Source: TMED88 sp964515335 (GTDB taxonomy: Bacteria; Myxococcota_A; UBA9160; UBA4427). From it: a DNA stretch of 64,000 nucleotides. A program made the position numbers and the translations under genes. The stretch spans positions 1 through 64,000 of the forward strand of contig CAZETS010000027.1 of NCBI GenBank assembly GCA_964515335.1, written 5' to 3'. Of this stretch, positions 43,123-51,769 are shown one piece after another (position 1 is the first letter of the stretch; each line of letters begins with the position of its first letter). A model generated the notes under the pieces. It ran no database searches, was not told the DNA's origin, and saw only the letters and a list, made by a program, of their open reading frames with translations.

Positions 43123-44565
43123 CTACACGATCTGGATCACGTCCTGCAGCAAGCGGTTGACTGCGTCCATCACGCGGGCGTTGGCCTGGAAGGTGGCCTG
43201 CAGCGTGATCAGGTTCGCCACCTCCTCGTCGATGGAGACGCCCGACACCTCGTCGCGGCGGTTCTGGAGCACCTCGCCCACCCGGCCCTGCTGGGCGCTC
43301 TCCTGCTGGAGGACCCGCGACTGCTGACCAATGCCCGCCACCACGTTGGCGGCGTGGCTGATCACCGAACGTGTCGGGCCGGTGGCGGGTCCCGGCGGAT
43401 CACCGGGCAGGAAGATCGTGCCCGGCTGGTCCCGCAGGGCGGCGAGTGCCACTGCGTTTCTGTTGTCTGCGGGATTGGTGGTCGTCCCCGCCGCAATGGC
43501 GTCGGTGCTCGCCAGGATGTTCGCGTCGAGCGCGATGTCCCGCGCGGCATTCTCGACCGCGGGCAGCGCCGCGAAGAAGTCGCCGACTACGCCGTTCAAG
43601 CCGACGCCGCCCTGGTGCACGGCGTTCACGCTGGTGGTCAGGTTGTAGGCGACGGTGTCGAGCGACCGGATCGCCGCCGGAACGAGCGCGTCGCGCACCG
43701 CGAGCTGGCCGCCGAGCTGGCCGCCGGTGAGCCCCGCCGTCACGTCCTGGATCGACCCGCCGCTCGAGTGTCCGATGCGATAGAACGACGAGTCGAACGG
43801 GTTCGTCGGATCGGGAATCGCCACGAGGGAGTGGGCGCTGACGCCCTCGACGAGGGGCTGGCCGCTCGGCAGATAGGCGATCTGCGCGCCTCGCGCGTCC
43901 TCGAAGGCGTTCACGTCCACTTTCTCGGCCAGCGAGCGCATAAGTGCGTCGCGCTGGTCGCGCAGGTCGTTGGCCGGAGCGATCACCTCCTGCTTGACGA
44001 TCTGCTGGTTGAGCGCTGCGATCTCGCCGGTGAGCGCGTTGATTTCGGTCAGCAGTCCGTCGATCGACTCGTGGGTGGACTTCTGCAGCGCGCGCAGCTG
44101 CGCGTCCGCGCTGTGGAGCGTGTCGATGACGCCGCTGGCGGCGCCGACGAGGGCCTGTCTCTCGACGGCGGCTCCCGGCGCCTGGGCGGCGGCCAGGTCC
44201 GAGAAACCGTCGTAGAGCCGCGACAGCGAGACCGTGAGCCCCTCGCCGCGTTGCTCGTTGACGATCTCCTCGACGATGCGCATCGCGTTCGCCTGCGCCT
44301 CCGTCGAGCCCATGGCGTTGTTGTGATCGAGGATCTGCGCCTGGGTGAAGCGCTCGTGAACGCGCTCGATCGAGCGCTGGACCACCCCGCCGCCGAGTGA
44401 GCCGTTCTGCTGCGTCACCGGGATGCCGGCGGCGAGCACCTGGCGCTGGCGCGAGTAGTCGGGGTTGTTGGCGTTGGCAATGTTGTGCGACGTGGTGCGG
44501 ATGCCGTTCTGGGTGACCAGCGCACCGCGGCTCGCGACGTCGAGCACACCGAAGAGGCCGGCCAT
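43123..44565 (-). CDS. flgK: hook-filament junction protein FlgK
   Basis: 480 aa. N-terminus FGVLDVASRGALVTQNGIRTTSHNIANANNPDYSRQRQVL (split) with the SHNIANANTPGYSRQ motif; middle ALQKSTHESIDGLLTEINALTGEIAALNQQIV; C-terminus VSGVSIDEEVANLITLQATFQANARVMDAVNRLLQDVIQIV is diagnostic. The start overlaps the flgN stop by 1 nt. Confidence 0.95.
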   Translation of the reverse strand: MAGLFGVLDVASRGALVTQNGIRTTSHNIANANNPDYSRQRQVLAAGIPVTQQNGSLGGGVVQRSIERVHERFTQAQILDHNNAMGSTEAQANAMRIVEEIVNEQRGEGLTVSLSRLYDGFSDLAAAQAPGAAVERQALVGAASGVIDTLHSADAQLRALQKSTHESIDGLLTEINALTGEIAALNQQIVKQEVIAPANDLRDQRDALMRSLAEKVDVNAFEDARGAQIAYLPSGQPLVEGVSAHSLVAIPDPTNPFDSSFYRIGHSSGGSIQDVTAGLTGGQLGGQLAVRDALVPAAIRSLDTVAYNLTTSVNAVHQGGVGLNGVVGDFFAALPAVENAARDIALDANILASTDAIAAGTTTNPADNRNAVALAALRDQPGTIFLPGDPPGPATGPTRSVISHAANVVAGIGQQSRVLQQESAQQGRVGEVLQNRRDEVSGVSIDEEVANLITLQATFQANARVMDAVNRLLQDVIQIV

Positions 44566-45080
44566 CAGGCGCTCCTCCGGACGAGGTGACCGCCCGGCGC
44601 GGTGGGGGCGGCGACCACCCCGGTGCGTTCGTAGGCGGGGGGCTCGGGCGAGACGCCCGGCAGCATGCGGCCGAGCAGGCCGAGCGTCGACTGCACGAAC
44701 GAGAGGCGCTCGCCGCCGATCACGCGGTTGGCCTCGACCAGCTCGCGCACCGCTGCGAGCACCGCCATCAGCCGTCGATGCGCCTGGCGGAGCTCACCGG
44801 CCCGGTCGCCGAGCCGCTCGCAGATCTCCGAGAGAGTGGCCGGTGTCGAAGTGATGCCCAGCTCGCCAGCGAGGCGCTCGGCGATCTTCGCGCGTCCCTG
44901 CTCGATCAGTCGGCCTTCGCTCGCGATGGCCTCCTTCTGCCAGGTCACCTCGGCGAGCCCGTCGGCGTCGAGGTCGATCATCAGCTCGCGCTCGCGCTGA
45001 AGCAGGGCGAGCAGCTCGCGGTACAGGCTCTCCTCCGAACCGAGCACGGTCGAGAGCTGTTCGATCGCGTCGGTGCTCAC
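44565..45080 (-). CDS. flgN: export chaperone FlgN-like
   Basis: 171 aa helical protein just upstream of flgK. LYRELLALLQRERELMIDLDADGLAEVTWQKEAI is the FlgN pattern (LxxLLxxEhxAL...D...ltxxKe). A long helix follows and an unstructured Pro-rich tail (about 145-171). FlgN chaperones FlgK and FlgL, which follow. Overlaps flgJ by 4 nt. Confidence 0.85.
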   Translation of the reverse strand: MSTDAIEQLSTVLGSEESLYRELLALLQRERELMIDLDADGLAEVTWQKEAIASEGRLIEQGRAKIAERLAGELGITSTPATLSEICERLGDRAGELRQAHRRLMAVLAAVRELVEANRVIGGERLSFVQSTLGLLGRMLPGVSPEPPAYERTGVVAAPTAPGGHLVRRSA

Positions 45081-45412
45081 GTCGATTCCTCCCCTTCGAC
45101 CGCTTCGTCCGACCGGCCGCTCGGCTGGACAGCAGTTTCGCCCCGCATCTGCGACTCGAGCTGCCGGGCGAGACCCAGGCCGCGCCCGTGGCTCACCACG
45201 CGCGCCAGCTCGGCGTTGAGCTGTTCGCGGGCCATCCGGCCGGCGGATCCGCCATCGAGAGGGTGCGAGCCCCCGATCGGACGCGAGGCGATGCGCAGCA
45301 TCTCGCCCACCACCAGGGCCTCGAACTCGTGGGCGACGCGCTTCGCCGCCTCGGCGTCGCCCGAGGCAGCGAGCGACCGCAGGCTGTCGAGGGATCCGGT
45401 TGCGGCGATCAT
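45077..45412 (-). CDS. flgJ: rod-binding protein FlgJ, N-terminal domain only
   Basis: 111 aa with AKRVAHEFEALVVGEMLRIASRP and GRMAREQLNAELARVVSHGRGLGLARQLESQM, the rod-binding FlgJ domain. The muramidase domain of enterobacterial FlgJ is absent, as in many deltaproteobacteria, so peptidoglycan must be opened by a separate enzyme. Start overlaps the flgI stop as TAATG. Confidence 0.88.
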   Translation of the reverse strand: MIAATGSLDSLRSLAASGDAEAAKRVAHEFEALVVGEMLRIASRPIGGSHPLDGGSAGRMAREQLNAELARVVSHGRGLGLARQLESQMRGETAVQPSGRSDEAVEGEEST

Positions 45413-46548
45413 TACATCAGCTCCAGCTCGGCCGAGAGCGCCCCCGAGGCGCGGATGGCCTGAAGGATGGAGATCAGGTCGCGAGGCGTGACGCCCATCG
45501 AGTTGAGGCCGCGGACCAGCTCGCGGATCGTGACCGGCCCGGGCACGATGGTGAGAGACGAAGCCTCCTCGACTGCTTCCACGTCCTCGTTGGTGACGTC
45601 CCGGGTCTCTCCCTGCGAGAAGGGCAGGGGCTGGGATACCTCGTTACGGGCGCTGATCGTCACCGACAGGCTGCCGTGCGAGATCGCCACCGTGCCGATC
45701 CGCACCAGGTCGCCCATCACGACGGTTCCGGTGCGCTCGTTCAGCACCACGCGGGCCGGCATGTCGGGTGTCACGTCGATCATCTCGAGCTCGGACATGA
45801 AGCGCACGACGTTCGGCGCGTGGGCCTCGGGCACCTGCACCTTGATGGTGCCGGGGTCGGAGGCGGTCGCGACCAGCGCCCGGAAGTGGTGGTTGATGGC
45901 GTCGGCCGTCCGCATGGCGGTCGTGAAGTCGGGATTCGTGAGCGCCACGCTGAACTCGGCCTTGTCGTGGATCGCGTAGCCGAGCTCGCGTTCGACGGTG
46001 GCGCCCGAGGCCAGGCGGCCGACCGTGGGGTGGTTCTTCTGCACCGAGCTGCCCGCGCCGCCGCCGGCCGCGAAGCCGCCCACCGAGAGCGGTCCCTGGG
46101 CGATCGCGTAGACCTCGCCGTCGGCGGCGAAGAGAGGCGTCATCACCAGGGTGCCGCCCTCGAGGCTCTTCGCGTCGCCGATCGACGACACGACCGCGTC
46201 GAGGGTGGAGCCGACCCGGGCGAAGGGCGGCAGGTTCGCGGTCACCATCACGGCGGCGACGTTCTTGACGCGAATCTCATCGGCGTCGATCGCGATGCCG
46301 AGGCGGGCCAGCATGCTCTCGAGCGACTGGGTGGTGAAGCGCGTGCTCTGCTTGTCGCCGCTGCCGTTGAGGCCGACGACGAGCCCGTAGCCAACGAGCT
46401 GGTTGGAGCGCACGCCCCGAACCGAGGCGATGTCCTTCACGCGCGCGGCGTGGACGTTCGCGGCGGCGCCGGCCACCACGCAGAGAGCGACGGCGGCCGG
46501 CAGCCAGCGCCTGCGGTTCTTCGGCATCGTTTGCATGATCGTCCGCAT
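45412..46548 (-). CDS. flgI: flagellar P-ring protein FlgI
   Basis: Periplasmic P ring around the rod (378 aa). A signal peptide (about 12-32, LPAAVALCVVAGAAANVHA) precedes ARVKDIASVRGVRSNQLVGYGLVVGLNGSGDKQ, then TANLPPFARVGSTLDAVVSSIGDAKSLEGGTLVMTPL. C-terminus LVRGLNSMGVTPRDLISILQAIRASGALSAEL is diagnostic. Three possible starts (46548, 46536, 46527) are in frame, all before the signal peptide. Found only in diderms. Confidence 0.95.
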   Translation of the reverse strand: MRTIMQTMPKNRRRWLPAAVALCVVAGAAANVHAARVKDIASVRGVRSNQLVGYGLVVGLNGSGDKQSTRFTTQSLESMLARLGIAIDADEIRVKNVAAVMVTANLPPFARVGSTLDAVVSSIGDAKSLEGGTLVMTPLFAADGEVYAIAQGPLSVGGFAAGGGAGSSVQKNHPTVGRLASGATVERELGYAIHDKAEFSVALTNPDFTTAMRTADAINHHFRALVATASDPGTIKVQVPEAHAPNVVRFMSELEMIDVTPDMPARVVLNERTGTVVMGDLVRIGTVAISHGSLSVTISARNEVSQPLPFSQGETRDVTNEDVEAVEEASSLTIVPGPVTIRELVRGLNSMGVTPRDLISILQAIRASGALSAELELM

Positions 46549-46550
46549 GG

Positions 46551-47321
46551 TCAGAAGGGGTACACCCAGTCCATCACGCGGCCCATCATGGAGGGCCGCT
46601 GCTTGTCGTCGAGCACACCGAAGCCGTCGAAGCCGAGTTGCGCTTCGGCGAGCGCGGTGGACGACACCGTGTTGTTGATCGAGATGTCCTCGCGGCGGAC
46701 CAGGCCCTCGACCGTGAGGATCTGCTTCTCGTGATTGACGATCAGCGAGCGCTTGCCGCGGATGTGGTAGACGTTGCCTTCGAGTTCGTCGATGATTCGG
46801 CAAGTTACGACGGCGCTGATGCTCCCCTCGCGGGTCGTCTCGCCGTCGCCTTCGAACTCTGTCGTCGTCTCGGTCTCGAGCACGTTGAGCTCGTTGCCCG
46901 CGGCGATGTTCCCCGGCGCGGCGACTCCGAGCAGGCCGAAGAACCAGCGCGCGGCCCCCTGCATGGCCTGGGTCCAACCGATGTCGGAGCTGGCCTTGGC
47001 GTCGATCTTGCTCGTCTTGTCGGTCGTCGTGTTCGCCGAGCCCTGGGCGCTCATGCTCTCCATCACGACCACCGTGACGAGGTCGCCCACGCCGCGGGCC
47101 TTGCGGTCGAGGAACAGCAGCGAGCCCGAGGCCGAGGGCCCGCGCAGCACGGACCCGTCCTCGGGCTCTCGCGGGGCCGGGCGGGGCAGCTCGCTGTAGT
47201 CGGGCGTCCGGTTCTCCTTGCGCAGCGCGTGCTCGACGCAGCCGGTGCCCGCCAGTGCGAGCGTGGACAGCAGCAGAGCGCAGAGGAAGAGGGCGAGACG
47301 GTCCTGCTCAGAACGCAACAT
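46551..47321 (-). CDS. flgH: flagellar L-ring lipoprotein FlgH
   Basis: 256 aa. Lipoprotein signal with lipobox LALAGTGC (Cys28). GSLLFLDRKARGVGDLVTVVVMES, ANTTTDKTSKID, EGDGETTREGSISAVVTCRIIDELEGN and NVYHIRGKRSLIVNHEKQILTVEGLVRREDIS (split) are the L-ring motifs. Start overlaps the flgA stop by 14 nt. Proof of an outer membrane. Confidence 0.95.
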   Translation of the reverse strand: MLRSEQDRLALFLCALLLSTLALAGTGCVEHALRKENRTPDYSELPRPAPREPEDGSVLRGPSASGSLLFLDRKARGVGDLVTVVVMESMSAQGSANTTTDKTSKIDAKASSDIGWTQAMQGAARWFFGLLGVAAPGNIAAGNELNVLETETTTEFEGDGETTREGSISAVVTCRIIDELEGNVYHIRGKRSLIVNHEKQILTVEGLVRREDISINNTVSSTALAEAQLGFDGFGVLDDKQRPSMMGRVMDWVYPF

Positions 47322-48039
47322 GGATGCTCCCGTCCGCGGCGACGCGACCGATCACCTCGCGCCGCGAGTCGGCATTGACGGCGCGCACCGTGTCGCCGGC
47401 GGCGCCGCGCGAGAGGGCGAGCCCGACGGCGTCGATCCGCAGTCTCGGTCCGTGCAGCACCAGCCGGACACGCTCTCCGCGTTCGACGAGGGCCGGGCGT
47501 TCCACCCACCCGGCACGCATCACGGCGCCCGCGCGGATCGATCGGCTTGCCTCCATTCCCACGACTCTCTGCGGGTCGCCCACCGCCGAACCGTGCAGAG
47601 TGGAGGCTTCCCGCCTCTCGAGCCGGATGGCCCCCGGATCGATCGGCTCCCCCTTGCGGATGGCGCGCGTGGCGACCACTACCGGCCGCTCCATGCGGAG
47701 CTGTACGGTGACCACGCCGCGCTTGAGCACGCGCTCGCCGTCCGAGATCACCACCGTCACCGGCACCGTACTGGCCATGCGGCCGCTGGCGCGGGTCGAG
47801 AGATCCACGCGGAGCGAATCGGGGTCGGCGCCCGCGATCCGGAAGTCGCCGAGCGGCGGCACCGAGATCGACGAGACCGAATGATCGGCCCGTTCGCGGA
47901 CGAAATCCTCGATCTGCGATCGCAGCGCGTCCGTGTAGGCGGCGGCGGGCGCCGCGCCGAGGCATGCCAGCAGCGGCAGCGCGGCGAGCAGGGCCCCGGA
48001 GAGGCGGGTGATCTGGTGGGTGGCGCGACGCATCATCAT
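47308..48039 (-). CDS. flgA: P-ring assembly chaperone FlgA
   Basis: 243 aa with signal peptide (LSGALLAALPLLACLGAAPAAA). The SAF domain is visible: VATRAIRKGEPIDPGAIRLERRE and GMEASRSIRAGAVMRAGWVERPALVERGERVRLVL (split), ending with the FlgA C-terminal motif AVNADSRREVIGRVAADGSIHVAF. Assists FlgI polymerisation. Overlaps flgG by 4 nt. Confidence 0.92.
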   Translation of the reverse strand: MMMRRATHQITRLSGALLAALPLLACLGAAPAAAYTDALRSQIEDFVRERADHSVSSISVPPLGDFRIAGADPDSLRVDLSTRASGRMASTVPVTVVISDGERVLKRGVVTVQLRMERPVVVATRAIRKGEPIDPGAIRLERREASTLHGSAVGDPQRVVGMEASRSIRAGAVMRAGWVERPALVERGERVRLVLHGPRLRIDAVGLALSRGAAGDTVRAVNADSRREVIGRVAADGSIHVAF

Positions 48040-48821
48040 CGATCCAGTGCGGCCGCCGTGCGCAGCATCTCGTCGCCGGCCTGGATGACCCGCGAGTTCA
48101 CCTCGAAGGCGCGCTGGGCGAGGATCATCTGCACCAACTCCTCGGCGATGTTCACGTTGGACGACTCGAGCATGCCCTGGCTGATGGCCCCGAAGCCGGG
48201 ATCGTCCGGCCGCCCGGTTTCGGGATCGCCCGAGGCTTCGGAGGGCACCAGCAGGTTGTTGCCGATGCTCAGAAGTCCGGAGGGATTCACGAAGCGCGCC
48301 AGCTCGATCTGCCCGACGTCGGTGGGCTGCGTGGACTGTCCGGTCAGCACCGAGACCGTGCCGTCGGCCAGGATCGTCACCTGGACGGCGTCGGTCGGCA
48401 GCTGGATGTTCGGCAGCACCGCGTAGCCCTGGCTGGTGACCAGCGTGCCGTCGCGATCCAGTCGGAACGCGCCGTCGCGCGTGTAGGCGGTGTCGCCGGC
48501 AGGGCGCTGCACCTGGAAGAATCCGTCGCCGTCGACTGCGAGATCGAGGCTGCGGCCGGTGCTGGTGCGATCGCCCTGCGAGTACACCTTGCTCATGGCG
48601 GCGAGCTTGGTGCCGTGTCCCACCTGCACGCCGACCGGCAGCGCCTCGCCCGTGGAGGTGGCGGCGCCCGGTGCGCGGATGGTGTCGTAGAAGAGATCGT
48701 GGAAGTCGGCTCGGGTGCGCTTGAAGCCGGTCGTCGTCACGTTCGCCAGGTTGTTGGCGACGGCGTCGATGCGGAGCTGCTGCGCCTCCATGCCGGTGGC
48801 TGCAGTGAAGAGGGCTCTCAT
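48036..48821 (-). CDS. flgG: distal rod protein FlgG
   Basis: 261 aa. ALFTAATGMEAQQLRIDAVANNLANVTTTGFKRTRADFHDL (split) and DLFYDTIRAPG are FlgG-specific. GFFQVQRPAGDTAYTRDGAF and C-terminus NVNIAEELVQMILAQRAFEVNSRVIQAGDEML complete it. Overlaps flgF by 4 nt. Confidence 0.95.
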   Translation of the reverse strand: MRALFTAATGMEAQQLRIDAVANNLANVTTTGFKRTRADFHDLFYDTIRAPGAATSTGEALPVGVQVGHGTKLAAMSKVYSQGDRTSTGRSLDLAVDGDGFFQVQRPAGDTAYTRDGAFRLDRDGTLVTSQGYAVLPNIQLPTDAVQVTILADGTVSVLTGQSTQPTDVGQIELARFVNPSGLLSIGNNLLVPSEASGDPETGRPDDPGFGAISQGMLESSNVNIAEELVQMILAQRAFEVNSRVIQAGDEMLRTAAALDR

Positions 48822-49558
48822 CGTGTCATCTCCTGGATCAGTCGGTTGGTGGCCTGGTCGTCGGCCTGCATGGCCTGCATCGAGGCGTCGAAGGCGCGTT
48901 GCAGGAGCATCAGCACCGCGAGCTCGACGACGGGCTTGACGTTCGAGCCCTCGACGCTGCCCGTGTGCAGGGCGGGCGACTCGACCTCGATGGGCTCGAG
49001 TTCCGGAGGTGCGCTGAAGAGCCCGCTTCCGAGCTTCGCGAGGGCGCTCGGGTCTTCGAACTCGACGACCCGCAGCGTGGCGTTCACCTGGCCGTTCGTG
49101 TCGACCAGGTCGCCGTTCGCCTGGATGTGCGTGCCCGGGCTGGTGATGTTGATGGGGCCACCGGCCCCGAGCACGGGGTGTCCTTCGCGGGTCGTGAGGT
49201 CGCCCTCGGGACCCAGCACGAAGGATCCGGCCCGTGTGTAGCGCTCGCCGTCCGGCGTCTCGACGACGAAGAAGCCCCCGCCGTCGATGGCGGCGTCGAG
49301 CGCGGCTCCCGTCGAGGCGACGGGTCCGCGCGAGTGGTCGGGCCGGACCTCGCCCATCTCCACGTAGACGCCGCCCGGCGGTCCACTCGCCCCGTCCTCT
49401 TCGCGCGGAACCGCCGTCGATGCGAGCGCGGCATGGAAGAGCGCGCGATCGGCCTTGAAGCCGACCGTCTCGGAGTTGGCCAGGTTGTTGGCGACCATCT
49501 CGAGCTGCCGGAGCCGCGTGACGGCGCCGGACGCCGAGATGTAGATGTTGCTGCCCAC
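48818..49558 (-). CDS. flgF: proximal rod protein FlgF, first gene of the operon
   Basis: 246 aa. NIYISASGAVTRLRQLEMVANNLANSETVGFKADRALF is the FlgF start, GGGFFVVETPDGERYTRAGSFVLGPEGDL the middle, and VVELAVLMLLQRAFDASMQAMQADDQATNRLI the end. It heads flgF-G-A-H-I-J-N-K-L-csrA-fliW behind a sigma-54 promoter. Confidence 0.92.
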   Translation of the reverse strand: MGSNIYISASGAVTRLRQLEMVANNLANSETVGFKADRALFHAALASTAVPREEDGASGPPGGVYVEMGEVRPDHSRGPVASTGAALDAAIDGGGFFVVETPDGERYTRAGSFVLGPEGDLTTREGHPVLGAGGPINITSPGTHIQANGDLVDTNGQVNATLRVVEFEDPSALAKLGSGLFSAPPELEPIEVESPALHTGSVEGSNVKPVVELAVLMLLQRAFDASMQAMQADDQATNRLIQEMTR

Positions 49559-49655
49559 CAGCGATCGCCCCCCTCGAAGCGCATGCGGAGCGGTCGGCTC
49601 CGCATCTTCGACTCATCTGCGTCGACAACTGCTCATGCTGTCGACTCTGTCAAAA

Positions 49656-49670
49656 GCAACTCTCGTGCCA
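49656..49670 (-). promoter_or_regulatory. sigma-54 promoter of the flgF operon
   Basis: Minus-strand TGGCACGAGAGTTGC, GG and GC 10 nt apart, identical to consensus at all key bases. Predicted start about 49645. Confidence 0.83.
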
Positions 49671-49774
49671 GAATCCGTCGGCGTCTTTTTGGCCGTCTTG
49701 CCCGCCGAAGTGCGCCTGAGCGCCTCGAGGGCGAAAAGGTTGGGAAGAAGCTGCCGACCACTTGAAACGTCGCG

Positions 49775-49787
49775 TTTCGATTCGAAA
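49775..49787. promoter_or_regulatory. TTTCRN3YGAAA dyad, putative activator site
   Basis: TTTCGATTCGAAA, centred about 136 bp upstream of the predicted start. It overlaps a second perfect dyad GAAACGTCGCGTTTC (49764-49778). Confidence 0.55.
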
Positions 49788-49807
49788 TGCCCGCCTGAGA
49801 CGGGCCA

Positions 49808-50020
49808 CTAGGTTCGGATGTCCACCAGGTGCGGCGGCGCGTCCGGATCCTCCAGGTCGTCGGCCGGACGCTTCTCGTCGCCGGAGCCGGGCTTGTCTTT
49901 GCGATCTCGCTTGCGCTTCTTCCGACCGGTTGGCTTGTCGCCTCGCGGACCGCCCTCGCCGATGGGCTTGGGCACCCACGCCGTCGGTCGATCCGGGGGA
50001 TCGATCCGGTCACCGCTCAT
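49808..50020 (-). CDS. small basic protein of unknown function at the end of the fliL-flhG operon
   Basis: 70 aa, highly charged: central Lys/Arg cluster TGRKKRKRDRKDK (about 31-43), Pro-rich ends, C-terminus HLVDIRT. No membrane helix or known domain. A strong GGGGAGGA ribosome site 5 nt before the ATG makes translation likely. It follows the HDOD gene by 25 bp. Small proteins ending in a VDI/VDV strand are common at this place in flagellar operons, but I cannot name a family. Confidence 0.6.
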   Translation of the reverse strand: MSGDRIDPPDRPTAWVPKPIGEGGPRGDKPTGRKKRKRDRKDKPGSGDEKRPADDLEDPDAPPHLVDIRT

Positions 50021-50045
50021 GGCGTCCTCCCCGCTGCACGGATGG

Positions 50046-50897
50046 CTAGCCGAACAGCCCCTCCGTGCTCTTGACTTCCTCGGTCACTATTTCGAGCACG
50101 GGGTCGATGTCCTCGTGGTCCAGGCCGAGCACCGACCAGCCCCAGTGGGCGCCGATGTCCAAGTCGTCGACGGGAGCGCGACGGCCCACGCCCAGGCGTG
50201 TGCAGCTCGCGGTGACGACCGAGGTGAGCGCCGTCAGTCGCTTGTCGTCTTCCGGGAGCTGCTCGGCACCTGCCTGATCGTGGTGGAAGCGGATCGCGTT
50301 CTCGAGCGACTTCGAGAGCTTCCACTTGGCGGCCACGCAGGCCCCGAACTCCGCGTGGTCGAAGCCGAGGATCTCGTTCTCGGCCTCGACGAACGAGAGA
50401 CCTTCGTTGTAGACCCGCGAGAACACCTCGGTGTACTTCTTTCGCGCCGTGTTGTTCAGGGCGATCTTGCCCAGATCGTGAAGCAGTCCGGCCGTGAAGG
50501 CGTCGTCTCGGTCGACGTCGATCGGGCCGTAGCTCGACAGGCGCGCCGCGACGGCGCCCGCGATCGTCGAGTGCTCCCACAGCTGCTTCTCGGCCAGGCC
50601 GAAGTGGGTGAACACCTTTCGCAGCGACGCAGCGAGCACGATGCTCGTGACGGTCCGGAAGCCGAGCAGGGCAATGGCGTGCTGAACGGTTTCGATCTCG
50701 CGCGAGAAGCTGTACAGCGACGAGTTGGCGACCTTGAGGATGCGCAGGCAGAGGGCCGGGTCGCGATCGATCACCTCTCGCAGCGTCTCGGCCGAGCTGT
50801 TCGGGTCGCTGGTGACCTCCAGCACGGCGCTGGCCACGGCGGGAACCGAGGGCAGGTCGCCTACCTGCGCGATGTAGCGCTTGATTCGGGAGCTCAT
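50046..50897 (-). CDS. HDOD domain signalling protein
   Basis: 283 aa, single HDOD domain: VGDLPSVPAVASAVLEVTSDPNSSAETLREVIDRDPALCLRILKVANSSLY (split) and HAIALLGFRTVTSIVLAASL. The HD-like stretch is FTAGLLHDLGKIALN. HDOD proteins are non-catalytic hubs that control motility, type IV pili and c-di-GMP. The ATG at 50897 overlaps the flhG stop as ATGA and has GGAGGAGGG before it; an upstream GTG (50915) is less likely. It occupies the place where fliA (sigma-28) usually follows flhG. Confidence 0.9.
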   Translation of the reverse strand: MSSRIKRYIAQVGDLPSVPAVASAVLEVTSDPNSSAETLREVIDRDPALCLRILKVANSSLYSFSREIETVQHAIALLGFRTVTSIVLAASLRKVFTHFGLAEKQLWEHSTIAGAVAARLSSYGPIDVDRDDAFTAGLLHDLGKIALNNTARKKYTEVFSRVYNEGLSFVEAENEILGFDHAEFGACVAAKWKLSKSLENAIRFHHDQAGAEQLPEDDKRLTALTSVVTASCTRLGVGRRAPVDDLDIGAHWGWSVLGLDHEDIDPVLEIVTEEVKSTEGLFG

Positions 50898-51769
50898 GAT
50901 CCAACCCTCCTCCACTGACCCCCGTCCTGCGGCCCGCCGGCGTCCTGGAGATCTCGCCGTGACGAATCGCGCAACACGTTGCGCGCGAGCTCGACCAGCC
51001 CGCGGGAGGCGCGGGCCAGGGGAAACGCTTCGACGACGGCCATCTGTCGTGCCACCGCGTCCTCGAGGCGCGGGTCGCGGGGCAGAGCGCTCCGCAGCGG
51101 CAGGTCGCGCCCCAGGAATCGCTTCGACATCAGCTCGAGCTGCGAGTGCGTGTCGCGGGCCTGGGTGTCGTCGCGAGACGAGTTCACGACCAGCTCGACG
51201 TCGAGCTCGGGCGCTACCCGGGAGAGCACCTTGAGGGTCGCGTACGCGTCGGTGATGCTCGGCGGCTCGGGCGTCGTCACCAGCAGCGCCCGATCACTCA
51301 TGCTGGCCAGCGACAGCGCCGCCGGTCCGATGCCCGCCCCGATGTCGACGAGCACCAGGTCGTAGGTGCGCGTCGCCTCGAAGAGCGGTGAGAGCAGCCA
51401 GTCGAGATCGTTCGCCCGTGACGCCGCGAGGTCGAGTCTGGCGGACGCGGCGGGCAGCACGTGCAGCCCCGCCGGTCCGGGCACGACGGCGTCCGCCCAG
51501 TCGCAGTCGCCGGCGTGGATCTCGGCGGCGGTGAGTCGGGGCGTGAGTCCGAGCAGGACGTCTACGTTCGCGAGCCCGAGGTCGCCGTCGACGAGCAACA
51601 CCCGCGCACGCAACGCACACGCGGCGACGGCCACGTTCACGGCGACGTTGGTCTTGCCGACGCCGCCCTTGCCGCCGACGACCGAGACGATCCTGCCCGG
51701 CCCGCGAACACCGTCGGTGGTCGGTCCGTCTCGGTCTCCGCGAGGGCGCGTGGTGTGGTTGGGGCTCAT
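50894..51769 (-). CDS. flhG: flagellar number regulator FlhG (FleN), MinD-like ATPase
   Basis: 291 aa. Deviant Walker A GGKGGVGKT at 32-40, then VLLVDGDLGLANVDVLLGLTP and YDLVLVDIGAGIGPAAL, the MinD/ParA motifs. FlhG limits flagellum number by acting on FlhF and on the NtrC-type master regulator (FleQ/FlrA). ATGA overlaps join it to flhF and to the HDOD gene. The amphipathic C-terminal helix is not obvious. Implies polar flagellation. Confidence 0.9.
   Translation of the reverse strand: MSPNHTTRPRGDRDGPTTDGVRGPGRIVSVVGGKGGVGKTNVAVNVAVAACALRARVLLVDGDLGLANVDVLLGLTPRLTAAEIHAGDCDWADAVVPGPAGLHVLPAASARLDLAASRANDLDWLLSPLFEATRTYDLVLVDIGAGIGPAALSLASMSDRALLVTTPEPPSITDAYATLKVLSRVAPELDVELVVNSSRDDTQARDTHSQLELMSKRFLGRDLPLRSALPRDPRLEDAVARQMAVVEAFPLARASRGLVELARNVLRDSSRRDLQDAGGPQDGGQWRRVGS

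Larger units (their letters stand above)
49559..49807 (-). other. intergenic control region of the flgF operon
   Basis: 249 bp, no gene. Sigma-54 promoter at 49656-49670 and GAAAC dyads at 49764-49787. The stretch 49670-49800 is less GC-rich than the genes. Confidence 0.7.
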
